Below are positions 1-8,297 of a stretch of 57,625 bases of DNA, piece after piece; positions within the stretch are counted from its first letter, which is position 1; the number at the start of each line of letters is the position of its first letter. A program made the translations under genes and the position numbers. The notes beneath the pieces were generated by a model, which ran no database searches, was not told where the DNA came from, and saw nothing but the letters and a program-made list of their open reading frames with translations. This DNA comes from Goodfellowiella coeruleoviolacea (GTDB lineage: Bacteria > Actinomycetota > Actinomycetes > Mycobacteriales > Pseudonocardiaceae): contig NZ_JAMTCK010000015.1 of NCBI RefSeq assembly GCF_024171785.1, positions 1-57,625 on the forward strand. The letters are read 5' to 3'.

Positions 1-154
1 TGCGGGGGCCGGTTGACATTCTGGTCAGACCGGGCGGGAGGACCACCAGTGACATCCTCCAGGACGCCAAACCCCATCATCACTGTTGACATTTCAAGCA
101 GGGCCATGTGGGTGAATCGGCGCCTGGGTGGGACAGGCCTGCTGGTGGCTGGGG
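1..154. other. non-coding left edge with a possible promoter
   Basis: No gene is supported here. A TTGACA hexamer at 13-18 is followed by TGGTCAGACC, which contains the perfect 9-base palindrome GGTCAGACC, of the kind bound by FadR-type GntR regulators. The stretch also lies downstream of the leftward N-monooxygenase gene. Which gene such a promoter would serve cannot be judged because the window ends here. Confidence 0.3.
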
Positions 155-1453
155 CTACGGGTGGTCGGGAACGCCGAACCGGGTGTGGGCGGTGGTGTCG
201 GGTAGGTGGTAGGCGCGGCCGTTGGTGAGGGTGTTGAGGATGGTGGCGCTGCGCCACGCGCCCAGGCCCAGGTCGGGGGCGCCAACGCCGTGCGTGTGCA
301 GTTCGGCGTTCTGCACGAACAGGGTTCCGGTGACGGCCGGGGACAGGGCCACCCGGTAGTTGGCGTCCACCCGGTAGCGGCCGCGCTCGTCCCACTGGAT
401 CAGGTCGACCAGCGGGTCGAGCAGGGCGGGGCGGCGGGCGGCGTAGCCGGTGGCCAGCACCACCCGGTCGGTGTGCACGGTGAAGGTGCGGTCCTGCTGG
501 GTGTGGTGGCAGGTCAGCGCGTAGCCGTCGGCCTCGGCGGCGGCCGCGCGCACCGCGACGTTGGGCATCAGCAGCACGTCGGGGCGCGCACCGCCGATGC
601 CGCGGGTGTACAGCACGTCGTGGATCTCGGCGAGGGTGTCCGCGCTGATCCCCTTGTACAGCTGCCACTGCGCGGGCACCAGGCGGTCGCGCACCTCCGG
701 CGGCAGGCCGTGGAAGTAGCGGGTGTAGTCCGGGGTGAAGTGCTCCAGCCCGAGCTTGGAGTACTCCATCGGCGCGAACGCGGGGGAGCGGGTCAGCCAG
801 CGCACCCGCCAGCCGGTCTCGGGTGCGCGGCGCAGCAGGTCGAGGAACACCTCGGCGCCGGACTGGCCGGAGCCGATCACGGTGATGTCCTTCGCCCCGG
901 CCAGATCGGGTAAGCGGTCCAGGTACCGGGCGGTGTGGAAGACGTGCGCGCCGACCAGTCCGGCCAGCGGTTCGGGGATCACGGGCTCGGTGCCCACCCC
1001 GAGCACCACGTTGCTGGCCGAGGTGGAAACCGGTCCGGCGGCGGTCTGGTAGTCCACAGTGAACTGATCGCCGGACCAGCGCAGCGCGGTGACGTGGGCG
1101 CCGAACCGGCAGGACGGCAGGGACTCGGCCACCCAGCGGCAGTAGTGGTCGTACTCGCGGCGCGGGATGTGGAAGCGTTCGGCGAAGTAGAACGGGAACA
1201 GCCGGTCGTGCGCGCGCAGGTAGGACAGGAACGACCAGCGGCTGGTCGGATCGACCAGGCTCACCAGGTCGGCCAGGAACGGGACCTGCAGGCGGGCGTC
1301 GTCGAGCAGCAGCCCGGGGTGCCAGCGGAAGGTGGGCTGGGCGTCCAGGAACAGGGTGGTCAGCTCGGGCAGTGGCTCGGCCAGCGCGGCCAGGCCCAGG
1401 TTGAACGGGCCGATGCCGACGCCCACCAGGTCGTACTCGGCCGGCGGCGTCAT
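155..1453 (-). CDS. L-lysine N6-/ornithine N5-monooxygenase family siderophore N-hydroxylase
   Basis: A 432-residue flavin N-monooxygenase of the IucD/SidA/RhbE family, which hydroxylates a terminal amine in hydroxamate siderophore pathways using FAD, NADPH and O2. Visible motifs are the FAD-binding GVGIGPFN at residues 11-18, the NADPH-binding GSGQSGAE at 194-201 and a C-terminal ATGY near residue 360. The ATG at 1453 is chosen because it gives a family-typical N-terminus and overlaps the upstream decarboxylase stop by 4 bp (ATGA), so the two are probably translationally coupled. It is the last gene of the leftward operon aminotransferase-decarboxylase-hydroxylase. By analogy with rhizobactin 1021 and schizokinen pathways, the likely substrate is 1,3-diaminopropane or a derivative; that is inference. 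Confidence 0.9.
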   Translation of the reverse strand: MTPPAEYDLVGVGIGPFNLGLAALAEPLPELTTLFLDAQPTFRWHPGLLLDDARLQVPFLADLVSLVDPTSRWSFLSYLRAHDRLFPFYFAERFHIPRREYDHYCRWVAESLPSCRFGAHVTALRWSGDQFTVDYQTAAGPVSTSASNVVLGVGTEPVIPEPLAGLVGAHVFHTARYLDRLPDLAGAKDITVIGSGQSGAEVFLDLLRRAPETGWRVRWLTRSPAFAPMEYSKLGLEHFTPDYTRYFHGLPPEVRDRLVPAQWQLYKGISADTLAEIHDVLYTRGIGGARPDVLLMPNVAVRAAAAEADGYALTCHHTQQDRTFTVHTDRVVLATGYAARRPALLDPLVDLIQWDERGRYRVDANYRVALSPAVTGTLFVQNAELHTHGVGAPDLGLGAWRSATILNTLTNGRAYHLPDTTAHTRFGVPDHP

Positions 1454-3051
1454 CGGGTCGCCGCCTCGGTGTCGCCCGCGCGCACCACCGCGGCCAGCAG
1501 GGCGTCCACGTCCGCGGTGGTGGCGTGCGGGTTGAGCAGGGTCAGCTTCAACCACACCGCGCCGTTGACCTCGGTGCGGCCGACCACGGCCCGGCCCTCG
1601 CGCAACAGCCGGCGGCGCAGCGCCGCGTTGATCCGGTCCAGGTCGGGGACGGCAGGGTCCTGCCAGCGGAACACCGCGGTGGTGAGCACCGGGTCGGCGG
1701 CCAGGGACAGCCTGGGGTGCGCGCGGACCCGGGCCGCCGCGTGGTGGGCCAGGGCGTGGCAGGCGTCGACCAGCCGGCCGAGGCCCTGGCGGCCCAGCAC
1801 GCGGAAGGTCACGGCCAGTTTGAACGCGTCCACCCGCCTGGTGGTGCGCAGGGACCGGCCGAGCAGGCTGGGGTAGCCGGCGGTCTCGTCGTCGGCCGGG
1901 TTGAGGTAGGCGACCCGGCGTTCCAGCGAGGCCAGCGACTTCACCCGCGCGGTGAGGAACACCCCGGCGGGCACCGGCTGCCAGCCCAGCTTGTGCAGGT
2001 CCAGGGCGATCGAGTCGGCGCGGTCCAGCCCGGTGAGCAGGCCGGCCAGGGCGTCGGAGAACACCGCGCCACCACCGTAGGCGGCGTCCACGTGGCACCA
2101 CACCCCGTAGCGCGTGCACACGTCGGCGATCGCCGGCAACGGGTCGATGCTGCCGAAGTCGGTGGTGCCGGCGGTGGCCACCACGGCGGCCGGCACCAGC
2201 CCGTCGCCCACGGCCGCGGTCAACCGGTCGGTCAGCGCGGCCGGGTCCATCCGGTGGGCGCCGTCCACCGGGACCGCGATCACCGCGTCCTCGCCGAGGC
2301 CGAGCAGGGCGGCGTTGCGCCGCACCGAGAAGTGCGCCACCTCGCTGCACAGCACCACCAGCCGGCCGGCGGCAACGCCCAGCCCGTGCGCGGCGGCGGG
2401 CCGGCCGGTCAGCCGGGGCGCGGCCCGGTCCCTGGCCAGCAGCAGCCCCATCAGGTTGGACTCGGTGCCACCCGAGGTGAGCACGCCCCCGGCGCGGTCG
2501 GGCGGATAGCCCACGGCGGCGGCCAGCGCGCGGATCAGCCACGGCTCCAGCGCGGTGGCGGACGGCCCCTGGTCCCACGAGTCCAGCGACGGGTTCAGGG
2601 CGGCGGCCACCACGTCGGCGGCCACGGCCACGGCCAGCGGTGGGCAGTGCAGGTGGCCGGCGCAGTGCGGGTCGGCCGGATCGGCGGTGCCGGCGGACAG
2701 CGCGGTGGCCAGGCCGGCGAGTGCGGTGGCCGGGTCGGTGCCGGTCTCGGGCAGGGCGTTGCCGGCGAGGGCGGTGGCCACGGCGGCGGCCACGTCGGCC
2801 GGTGTGCCCGCCGGCACCGGGCCGGCACGCAGGTGGGCGCCGTCGGCCAGGGCGCGCACGGCCACGTCCAGCAGCGGTGCCAGGGCGGCGGGACCGGTGA
2901 GGCCACCGGCGAGGGCGGCGCCGGACCACACCGGCGCGTTGCCCAAGCCGGTGTTGTCCAAGTCCGTGTTGCCCAAGTCCGTGTTGTCCAAGCCGGTGTT
3001 GTCCAGGTCCGTGTTGTCCAGGTCCGGGTCGGCCCACTCCGGCGCGCTCAC
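1450..3051 (-). CDS. PLP-dependent L-2,4-diaminobutyrate decarboxylase (group II)
   Basis: A 533-residue group II PLP decarboxylase. The PLP lysine lies in LDLHKLGWQP (Lys about 354) and the pyridine-contacting Asp in HVDAAYGG (about 322). Next to a diaminobutyrate aminotransferase the expected reaction is L-2,4-diaminobutyrate to 1,3-diaminopropane, as for RhbB. The GTG start at 3051 overlaps the upstream stop by 4 bp (GTGA), and the product overlaps the next gene by 4 bp. The first 40 residues are odd: a pentapeptide repeat of the form (D/G)L(D/G)NT at residues 10-38, encoded by six 15-bp tandem units, precedes the normal fold. Other aromatic amino acid or glutamate decarboxylases share the fold, so the substrate assignment rests on context. 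Confidence 0.88.
   Translation of the reverse strand: MSAPEWADPDLDNTDLDNTGLDNTDLGNTDLDNTGLGNAPVWSGAALAGGLTGPAALAPLLDVAVRALADGAHLRAGPVPAGTPADVAAAVATALAGNALPETGTDPATALAGLATALSAGTADPADPHCAGHLHCPPLAVAVAADVVAAALNPSLDSWDQGPSATALEPWLIRALAAAVGYPPDRAGGVLTSGGTESNLMGLLLARDRAAPRLTGRPAAAHGLGVAAGRLVVLCSEVAHFSVRRNAALLGLGEDAVIAVPVDGAHRMDPAALTDRLTAAVGDGLVPAAVVATAGTTDFGSIDPLPAIADVCTRYGVWCHVDAAYGGGAVFSDALAGLLTGLDRADSIALDLHKLGWQPVPAGVFLTARVKSLASLERRVAYLNPADDETAGYPSLLGRSLRTTRRVDAFKLAVTFRVLGRQGLGRLVDACHALAHHAAARVRAHPRLSLAADPVLTTAVFRWQDPAVPDLDRINAALRRRLLREGRAVVGRTEVNGAVWLKLTLLNPHATTADVDALLAAVVRAGDTEAATR
2936..3025 (-). repeat. six 15-bp tandem repeats inside the decarboxylase N-terminus
   Basis: Six consecutive 15-bp units, plus-strand consensus GTGTTGTCCAAGTCC, differ at only a few positions. 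They encode five-residue repeats (D/G)L(D/G)NT in the extreme N-terminus of the decarboxylase. The unit length keeps the frame, so copy number can change without breaking the gene. Confidence 0.9.
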
Positions 3052-4436
3052 CGGGCCGCCCCCGGGTGGGCGCGCTCGGCCGCGGCCACGGCGTCGGCCA
3101 ACCGGGACAGCACGCTGTCGGCCTGCTCGTCGGTGATGATCAGCGGGGGCAGCAGCCGCACCACCGACTCGTCGCGCCCACCCAGTTCCACCAGCAGGCC
3201 GCGGGCCAGGCACTCCGCGCGGACGGCACCGGCCAGGGCCGGCGCGGTGGGTCGGGCACCCAGCTCGTCGGGTTCGCCGTCCGGCTGGACGATCTCCACC
3301 CCGATCATCAGGCCCCGGCCGCGCACCTCGCCCACGCACGGCCGGTCCGCCTGCACCCGCCGCAGTTCCCGCACGATGCGCTCGCCCACCGCGGCCGCGC
3401 GCAGGTCCAGCCGGTGCTCCCGGACATACCGCAGGGTGGCCGCGCCCGCGGCCATGGCCAGCTGGTTGCCCCGGAACGTGCCGGTGTGCGCGCCCGGCGC
3501 CCAGGTGTCCAGTTCCTCCCGGTAGACGAGCACGGCCAGCGGCAGGCTGCCGCCGATCGCCTTGGAAGCCACCAGCACGTCCGGTCGCACGCCGCTGTGC
3601 TGCACCGCCCAGAACGCGCCGGTGCGGCCCACCCCGGTCTGCACCTCGTCCACCACCAGCGGGATGCCGTGCTCGGCGGTGAGCGCGCGCATCTGGCGCA
3701 GCCAGCCGTCCGGCGCGGGCACCACCCCGCCCTCGCCCTGCACCGGCTCCAGCAGCATCGCGGCCGGCGGCAGCACGCCGGAGCGGGAGTCGGTGAGCAG
3801 CCGCCGCGCGTACCGGGCGGCGATCTCCGCGCCCATGTCGCCGCCGATGCCGAACGGGCAGCGGTAGGCGTACGGGAAGGGCAGGCGGGTCACCTCCAGC
3901 GCGGTGGCGCCCAGCGGTGCCTTGACCGCGAGGTTGCCGGTCGCGGCCAGGGCGCCGGCGGTCATGCCGTGGTAGCCGCCGGTGAACGCGAACAGGTTGT
4001 GCCGGCCGGTGGCGGTGCGGGTGAGCTTGATCGCGGCCTCGACGGCGTCCGCGCCGGTGGGGCCGCAGAAGTGCACCCGCCAGCCGTCCGGGCCGCCGGG
4101 CATGGTGTCCAGCAGCGCGGTGGTGAAGTCGTCCTTCTCCACCGTGGCCATGTCGAGCACGTGCAGTGGCGCGCCCGCGTCGAGCACCCGCCGGATCGCC
4201 GCCACCACCACCGGGTGGTTGTGCCCGAGCGCCAGGGTGCCCGCGCCGGCCAGGCAGTCCACATAGGACCGTCCGTCCGCGCCCTCGACCACCAGGCCGC
4301 TCGCCCGCACCGGCACGATCGGCAGCGACCGGGCGTAGGTGCGGGCCGAGGACTCACGATTCTCCTGCCGCCGCAGCACATCGGCGCCGACGCCGTGGTC
4401 GGACCGGGGGCGGGGCAGCTGGGGGGCGACGGCCAT
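3048..4436 (-). CDS. diaminobutyrate--2-oxoglutarate aminotransferase
   Basis: A 462-residue class III PLP aminotransferase close in pattern to RhbA and Dat enzymes, which make L-2,4-diaminobutyrate from aspartate semialdehyde with glutamate as donor. The cofactor Asp lies in LVVDEVQTGVGRTG and the Schiff-base lysine in SKAIGGSLP (about Lys292). ATG at 4436 follows a good ribosome binding site (GTGGAGG, about 6 nt upstream). It is the first gene of the leftward operon, ending in a 4-bp overlap with the decarboxylase. The pair forms a standard route to 1,3-diaminopropane. EctB-type ectoine enzymes are similar, but no ectA or ectC is present here. Confidence 0.9.
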   Translation of the reverse strand: MAVAPQLPRPRSDHGVGADVLRRQENRESSARTYARSLPIVPVRASGLVVEGADGRSYVDCLAGAGTLALGHNHPVVVAAIRRVLDAGAPLHVLDMATVEKDDFTTALLDTMPGGPDGWRVHFCGPTGADAVEAAIKLTRTATGRHNLFAFTGGYHGMTAGALAATGNLAVKAPLGATALEVTRLPFPYAYRCPFGIGGDMGAEIAARYARRLLTDSRSGVLPPAAMLLEPVQGEGGVVPAPDGWLRQMRALTAEHGIPLVVDEVQTGVGRTGAFWAVQHSGVRPDVLVASKAIGGSLPLAVLVYREELDTWAPGAHTGTFRGNQLAMAAGAATLRYVREHRLDLRAAAVGERIVRELRRVQADRPCVGEVRGRGLMIGVEIVQPDGEPDELGARPTAPALAGAVRAECLARGLLVELGGRDESVVRLLPPLIITDEQADSVLSRLADAVAAAERAHPGAAR

Positions 4437-4588
4437 GGAACCTCCACGGGTTGGGGCGGCCCGGAAAACCCGGCCCAGAAGAAGAGTGGACCCTGGATTC
4501 GAGTATGGACACCCGAGATCGCGGTGTGCTTGCATGAGTTCCGAGCCGGCCAGGCAACGAGATCCGACTCTTCCGGCGGGAGTGTGGG
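4437..4588. promoter_or_regulatory. divergent intergenic region of the siderophore-like cluster
   Basis: This 152-bp gap separates the leftward aminotransferase operon from the rightward BtrH-like gene and should hold both promoters. I see no match to the 19-bp actinobacterial iron box (TTAGGTTAG half-sites) and no clear sigma-70 pair. The region also lacks an obvious Zur palindrome, so the regulator is not evident. Confidence 0.4.
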
Positions 4589-5608
4589 ATGACCCATCGG
4601 GACGTGCGGTCGGACAAGTTCACCTCGTTGGACCACATCACCGCCAGCTACGGAACCCTGTTGGCCCACACCGACCGCGATCCCGCGGTGCTCGGCGACG
4701 ACTGGGGGTACCACCTCGTCCAACCGGTGTCCGCCGAATGGCCGTTGGCGTGCCTGCGGATCACCCGCCGCCCACCCGAGGCCACCCTGCGGTTCTGGTA
4801 CGGCCTCGGTGTCACGGCCGTGCGGCACGCCAGCGGCGCGCGGGCGTGGACGACCATCCGGCGGCTGCTGGACAACGGGCAGCCGGCGATCGTTCCGGTG
4901 GACGCCTTCCACCTGCCGCACAGCGCGCACCACCGGATGTCCCACCACGCGCACCGCGTCGTGCTCACCGGATACGCCGGTTCTGAGGTCACCGTGGTGG
5001 ACAGCCACCGGGAGAACCCGTTCGCCGGCGCGGTGCGGGTCGACACGCTGACCGCGGCCATGGGCTCGGACGAACTCGCCGCGCACCGGGATGAACCCGA
5101 CTGGCGGCACTGCGTGATCAGCGTGCTGGAGCCGCCGGAACCCGACACCACGCCGTTGGCCGCGCGACCGGCGCAGCTCGCGGCGGCGCTGGACCGCAAC
5201 ACCCGTGCGGCGGTGCCCGGTGACCCGAGGCGGACGGCCCGGACCGGCCGGAGCCTGCTGCGGGAGTGCGCCGACGCGCTGCGCGTGGACGCGCCCGCGC
5301 TGGCCGGGCTCAGCCCGGAGGGGCTTGCCGAGACCAGGGCGTGGTGCACCGCGGTGGCCAGCCAACGCGCGCTCAACGCGCGGTTCCTGCGCGTCGCCGC
5401 CGAGGCACTGGGCCGGCCGGGGCTGCACGACTGCGCCGAGCGCGCCGAGCGGCTGGCCCGGCGGTGGTGCACGGCCGGCAGCTACCTGTACGTGCAACTG
5501 CCCCGCAAGCGCACCGCGGCCGTGCTGGGGGTCGCCGGCCAGTTGGAGGAGATCGCCGCGCTGGAGGCGCTCTGGTGCGGGGAGATCCGGCGCGCCCTGG
5601 CCGGGTGA
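4589..5608 (+). CDS. BtrH-like N-terminal domain acyltransferase (DUF4872 type)
   Basis: A 339-residue protein whose N-terminal half resembles butirosin BtrH. That family moves an acyl group from an acyl carrier protein to an amine. Supporting signs are the GQPAIVPVDAFHLPH segment and the H-rich stretch leading to HRVVLTGYAG and VVDSH, at about residues 95-150. The usual HC pair near the N-terminus is not seen; the matching region reads DHITAS, so the catalytic nucleophile may be replaced or the enzyme inactive. The ATG at 4589 follows a purine-rich GCGGGAG. With an ACP and an FkbH-like enzyme downstream, transfer of a glyceryl-type group to a diaminopropane or polyamine nitrogen is a reasonable inference. 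The C-terminal half is helical and unassigned. Confidence 0.65.
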   Translation: MTHRDVRSDKFTSLDHITASYGTLLAHTDRDPAVLGDDWGYHLVQPVSAEWPLACLRITRRPPEATLRFWYGLGVTAVRHASGARAWTTIRRLLDNGQPAIVPVDAFHLPHSAHHRMSHHAHRVVLTGYAGSEVTVVDSHRENPFAGAVRVDTLTAAMGSDELAAHRDEPDWRHCVISVLEPPEPDTTPLAARPAQLAAALDRNTRAAVPGDPRRTARTGRSLLRECADALRVDAPALAGLSPEGLAETRAWCTAVASQRALNARFLRVAAEALGRPGLHDCAERAERLARRWCTAGSYLYVQLPRKRTAAVLGVAGQLEEIAALEALWCGEIRRALAG

Positions 5609-5612
5609 CGCG

Positions 5613-6194
5613 GTGCGGCACGGTCGAGGTGATCGGGGCGGCGCCGGTCCGCCCCCGCCGCCGCTGCCCCGGCTGGACCCGCCGTGGTCGGTGCGGCCGG
5701 CCGAACCCGACGGCGCCGACCTGGCACTGATCCACGGCTGGATGCACCAGCCGCACGTGGTCGAGTTCTGGCACCAGGACTGGCCGCTGGACCGGTGGCG
5801 CGCGGAACTGGCCAGGCAGGCCGGCGGCCAGCACTCCCTGCCCTGCCTGGCCGAACTGCGCGGCCAGCCCGTGGCCTACCTGGAGGTCTACCGGGTGGCC
5901 CTGGACCGGCTGGCCGGCCACTACCCGCACGGCGCGCACGACCTCGGCGTGCACGTGGCCATCGGCGAGCCCGACCGCACCGGCCGGGGCCTGGGCACGG
6001 CGCTGCTGCGGGCGGTGGCCGACGCGCTGTTCGCCGCTGATCCGGCCTGCCAGCGGGTGGTGGCCGAGCCGGACACCCGCAACGCGCGCTCGGTGCGGGC
6101 GTTCACCGCCGCCGGGTTCACCGCAGCCGGCGAGGTGCGCTTCCCGGAGAAGACCGCGGCGCTGCTGGTGCGGGCGCGGGAGCCGACGGCGTGA
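5613..6194 (+). CDS. IucB/RhbD-like siderophore N-acetyltransferase (GNAT)
   Basis: A GNAT-fold acyltransferase of the kind that acylates N-hydroxylamines in aerobactin, rhizobactin and schizokinen pathways (IucB, RhbD, AlcB). Family signs are HGWMHQPHVVEFWHQDW near the N-terminus, the acyl-CoA loop GRGLGTALLR, and NARSVRAFTAAGF near the C-terminus. The GTG at 5613 is used; a GTG at 5691 would give a shorter form starting at VRPAEP, and the first 26 residues are proline and glycine rich, so the start is uncertain. It lies 4 nt after the BtrH-like gene and is probably co-transcribed. It would acetylate or succinylate the hydroxylamine made by the N-monooxygenase. Confidence 0.8.
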   Translation: MRHGRGDRGGAGPPPPPLPRLDPPWSVRPAEPDGADLALIHGWMHQPHVVEFWHQDWPLDRWRAELARQAGGQHSLPCLAELRGQPVAYLEVYRVALDRLAGHYPHGAHDLGVHVAIGEPDRTGRGLGTALLRAVADALFAADPACQRVVAEPDTRNARSVRAFTAAGFTAAGEVRFPEKTAALLVRAREPTA

Positions 6195-6465
6195 GCCCCG
6201 GCCGGGGCCCGCCCGCCTGCTCCACAGTGGACCGGCACCCTCGGCCCGCGCACCCGATCCTCCGAAGTGGACGGACAGCGGTCCGGGTGCGGGTTGGGGC
6301 GCCGACCGGGCCGGGGCCGGGGGAGCCCCGGAGCCGAGCCGGCCGCGGCCGCGCCGCGACCGGTGGGACGGGGACCCGACGGTTGGCGGGAGGGCCCGCC
6401 GGCTGGCCCGGCCGAGCGCGCCCAGCGGCGGCGGCGCGCCAGGATCGAGGCCCTGACCAGCCGGT
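6195..6465. other. intergenic stretch before the polyamine synthase gene
   Basis: About 270 bases with no convincing gene. It is extremely GC-rich (several CCGG and GGGG runs near 6296-6365) and contains one TCCACAGTGGA palindrome at 6221-6231, an element that recurs between genes elsewhere in the window. Confidence 0.5.
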
Positions 6466-6480
6466 TATACTGTGGCAATC
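6466..6480 (+). promoter_or_regulatory. TATACT -10 element upstream of the polyamine synthase gene
   Basis: TATACT at 6466-6471 is a near-consensus -10 hexamer standing out in GC-rich DNA. No good -35 is seen. The expected transcription start (about 6478-6481) falls at or next to an ATG at 6481, which suggests a leaderless transcript. Confidence 0.5.
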
Positions 6481-6507
6481 ATGGTTACCTCCGGAACTCG
6501 ACCGTGA
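6481..6507 (+). other. 8-codon leader ORF coupled to the polyamine synthase gene
   Basis: ATG at 6481 opens an 8-codon frame (MVTSGTRP) whose TGA at 6505-6507 overlaps the GTG start at 6504 in a GTGA arrangement. The main gene has no clear Shine-Dalgarno sequence, so reinitiation after this leader ORF is a plausible way to translate it. This is inferred from spacing only. Confidence 0.4.
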
Positions 6508-8297
6508 CCGGGCCCCGATCCGACGCTCGGCTCCGCTCCCCAGACGACATCCTCGCCGAGGTCGCCGCCGCCGTCAGCCTGCAGGAGGGGCCGGCCGGAG
6601 TCCGGTCCGTGGTCCGGGCGCTGCGCGCGCTCGCGCCCACCTCGACCAGGGGGATCAGCCGGCACACCGGGCTGCCCGTGCCGATCGTCGCGGCCGTGGC
6701 CAACGAGCTGCGCCGCCGCGACCTGCTCGGCGAGGAGCGCCCGTCCCGGCTCACCCCGGCCGGCCTGGCCCTGGCCGACCAGCTGGGCATGGCCGCGCCG
6801 ATCGACCTGGACGCCACCTGTCCGCGCTGCGCCGGCCACGAGGTGGTCATCCCGCCCAGGCTGCACCAGGCGGTGGACCGGCTGGCCCAGATCATGGCCG
6901 ACGGCCCCGAGGCGGACCTGGCCCTGGACCAGTCGCTGTGCACGCCGGAGACCAAGGTCCGCCGGGTGGTGACGCTGCTGCGGGCCGGGGTGCTACCCGG
7001 CGGGTCGCTGCTGCTGGTCGGCGACGACGACCTGATCTCGCTGGCCATCGCGGTGGTGGGCGACGTGTTGGGCAGCCCGCTGGTGGACCGGCTGGCCGTG
7101 GTGGACATCTCCGAGCGCATCCTCGACCACATCGTGGCCGTGTCCAGCGAGCTGGGCGTGCGCGTCGAGGCCGTCCAGCACGACCTGCGCCAGCCGCTGC
7201 CGAACCAGCTGCGCGGTCAGTTCGACGCGGCCATGACCGACCCGCCGTACACGCCCGAGGGCGCGCGGCTGTTCCTGTCCAGGGCGGTGGAGGGGCTGCG
7301 GCCCGGCCCGGCGCACAGCGTGTTCTTCTCCTTCGGCCCCAAGGGGCCGGACGAGCTGCTGGAGGTCCAGCGGGAGATCATGGACCTGGGCCTGGTCACC
7401 AACGGGTTCATCCGCAACTTCAACGAGTACCGGGGCAGCGGCATCCTCGGCGGCACCGGCTTCCTCCAGCACCTGCTCACCACCTCGGCGACCGCGTCCG
7501 CGCTGCCCGCCAGCGGCTACGACGGCCCGCTGTACACCAGGGACAAGCGCACCAGGCAGCGCGAGTACGAGTGCGTGGCCTGCGGCGAGCGGATGCCGGT
7601 CGGGCTGGGCGCGCGGTGGGAGTCGGTGGCGGCGCTGCGCGCGGCCGGCTGCCCCCACTGCGGCGGCGGCCCGTTCCGCCCCCGCCAGCTCCTCCCCGAG
7701 ACGGCACCACCAGCACAGCCAGCGGCACAACCAGCGACGCCACCGGCACAGCCAGCTCAACCAGCGGCACAAGCGGCGCAGCCGGCGCGACCCGAGACGG
7801 CCAGCCAGCCCGAGGTGGCCGGCGTCGAGGACGTCGTGGTCCGCGCGGCCGACGAGCGCGACCTGCCCAGGCTGGCCGAGTTCGAGGCGGAGATCGCCCG
7901 GATCTCGTTCGGCGAGGCCGCCGTGGACGACCCGGCCAAGCACGAGGCTCGGCTGGCCAAGGCCATGACCAGGTCCAGGGCCGGCATGTACGTGGCCTGC
8001 CCGGCCGAGGGCGGGCCGGCCGTGGGGTGGATGTGGATGAGCATCAACCAGAACGCGGTGACCGGTGAGCGCTACGCCAACTTCCGGTCGCTGGCCGTGG
8101 CACCCGTCCCGGACCGCACCGCCGTGGCCGAGCTGCTGATCAGCACCGGCCTGGGCTTCGCCGCCGAGCACGGCGTCACCGAGGTGGTGGGCAAGGTGCA
8201 CGTCGGCAACGTGCCCATGCGCGCGCTCTACCGGAAGTTCGGCTTCGAGGCCACCCACCTGAGCATGCGGCTGAACCGGCTGCCGGAGGCCCGATGA
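6504..8297 (+). CDS. branched-chain polyamine synthase (BpsA)-like aminopropyltransferase fused to GNAT
   Basis: A 597-residue fusion. Residues about 10-75 form a winged helix (GISRHTGLPVPIVAAVANEL). Residues about 100-395 match N4-bis(aminopropyl)spermidine synthase (BpsA), which transfers aminopropyl groups from decarboxylated SAM: GDDDLISLAIA, TDPPYTPEGARLF, FSFGPKGPDEL and FNEYRGSGILGG are visible. A CVAC/CPHC zinc knuckle lies near 355-385. A Pro/Ala/Gln-rich linker (about 399-435) leads to a GNAT domain with NVPMRALYRKFGF at its end. GTG 6504 is chosen because it leaves a family-typical N-terminus; a GTG at 6267 is in frame but adds an Arg/Gly-rich tail. The last 4 bp overlap the FkbH-like gene. 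Fusion to an acetyltransferase suggests sequential aminopropylation and N-acylation of one amine; that is inference. Confidence 0.8.
   Translation: MTGPRSDARLRSPDDILAEVAAAVSLQEGPAGVRSVVRALRALAPTSTRGISRHTGLPVPIVAAVANELRRRDLLGEERPSRLTPAGLALADQLGMAAPIDLDATCPRCAGHEVVIPPRLHQAVDRLAQIMADGPEADLALDQSLCTPETKVRRVVTLLRAGVLPGGSLLLVGDDDLISLAIAVVGDVLGSPLVDRLAVVDISERILDHIVAVSSELGVRVEAVQHDLRQPLPNQLRGQFDAAMTDPPYTPEGARLFLSRAVEGLRPGPAHSVFFSFGPKGPDELLEVQREIMDLGLVTNGFIRNFNEYRGSGILGGTGFLQHLLTTSATASALPASGYDGPLYTRDKRTRQREYECVACGERMPVGLGARWESVAALRAAGCPHCGGGPFRPRQLLPETAPPAQPAAQPATPPAQPAQPAAQAAQPARPETASQPEVAGVEDVVVRAADERDLPRLAEFEAEIARISFGEAAVDDPAKHEARLAKAMTRSRAGMYVACPAEGGPAVGWMWMSINQNAVTGERYANFRSLAVAPVPDRTAVAELLISTGLGFAAEHGVTEVVGKVHVGNVPMRALYRKFGFEATHLSMRLNRLPEAR

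Noticed and set aside
155-3037. A single open frame of about 960 codons on the minus strand
   Set aside because: Only its second half is a real protein (N-monooxygenase from 1453). The first half is the decarboxylase gene read in another frame, with Arg/Gly/Pro-rich translation.
4437-4588. Iron box for DmdR/IdeR
   Set aside because: No TTAGGTTAG-like half sites could be found in either orientation.
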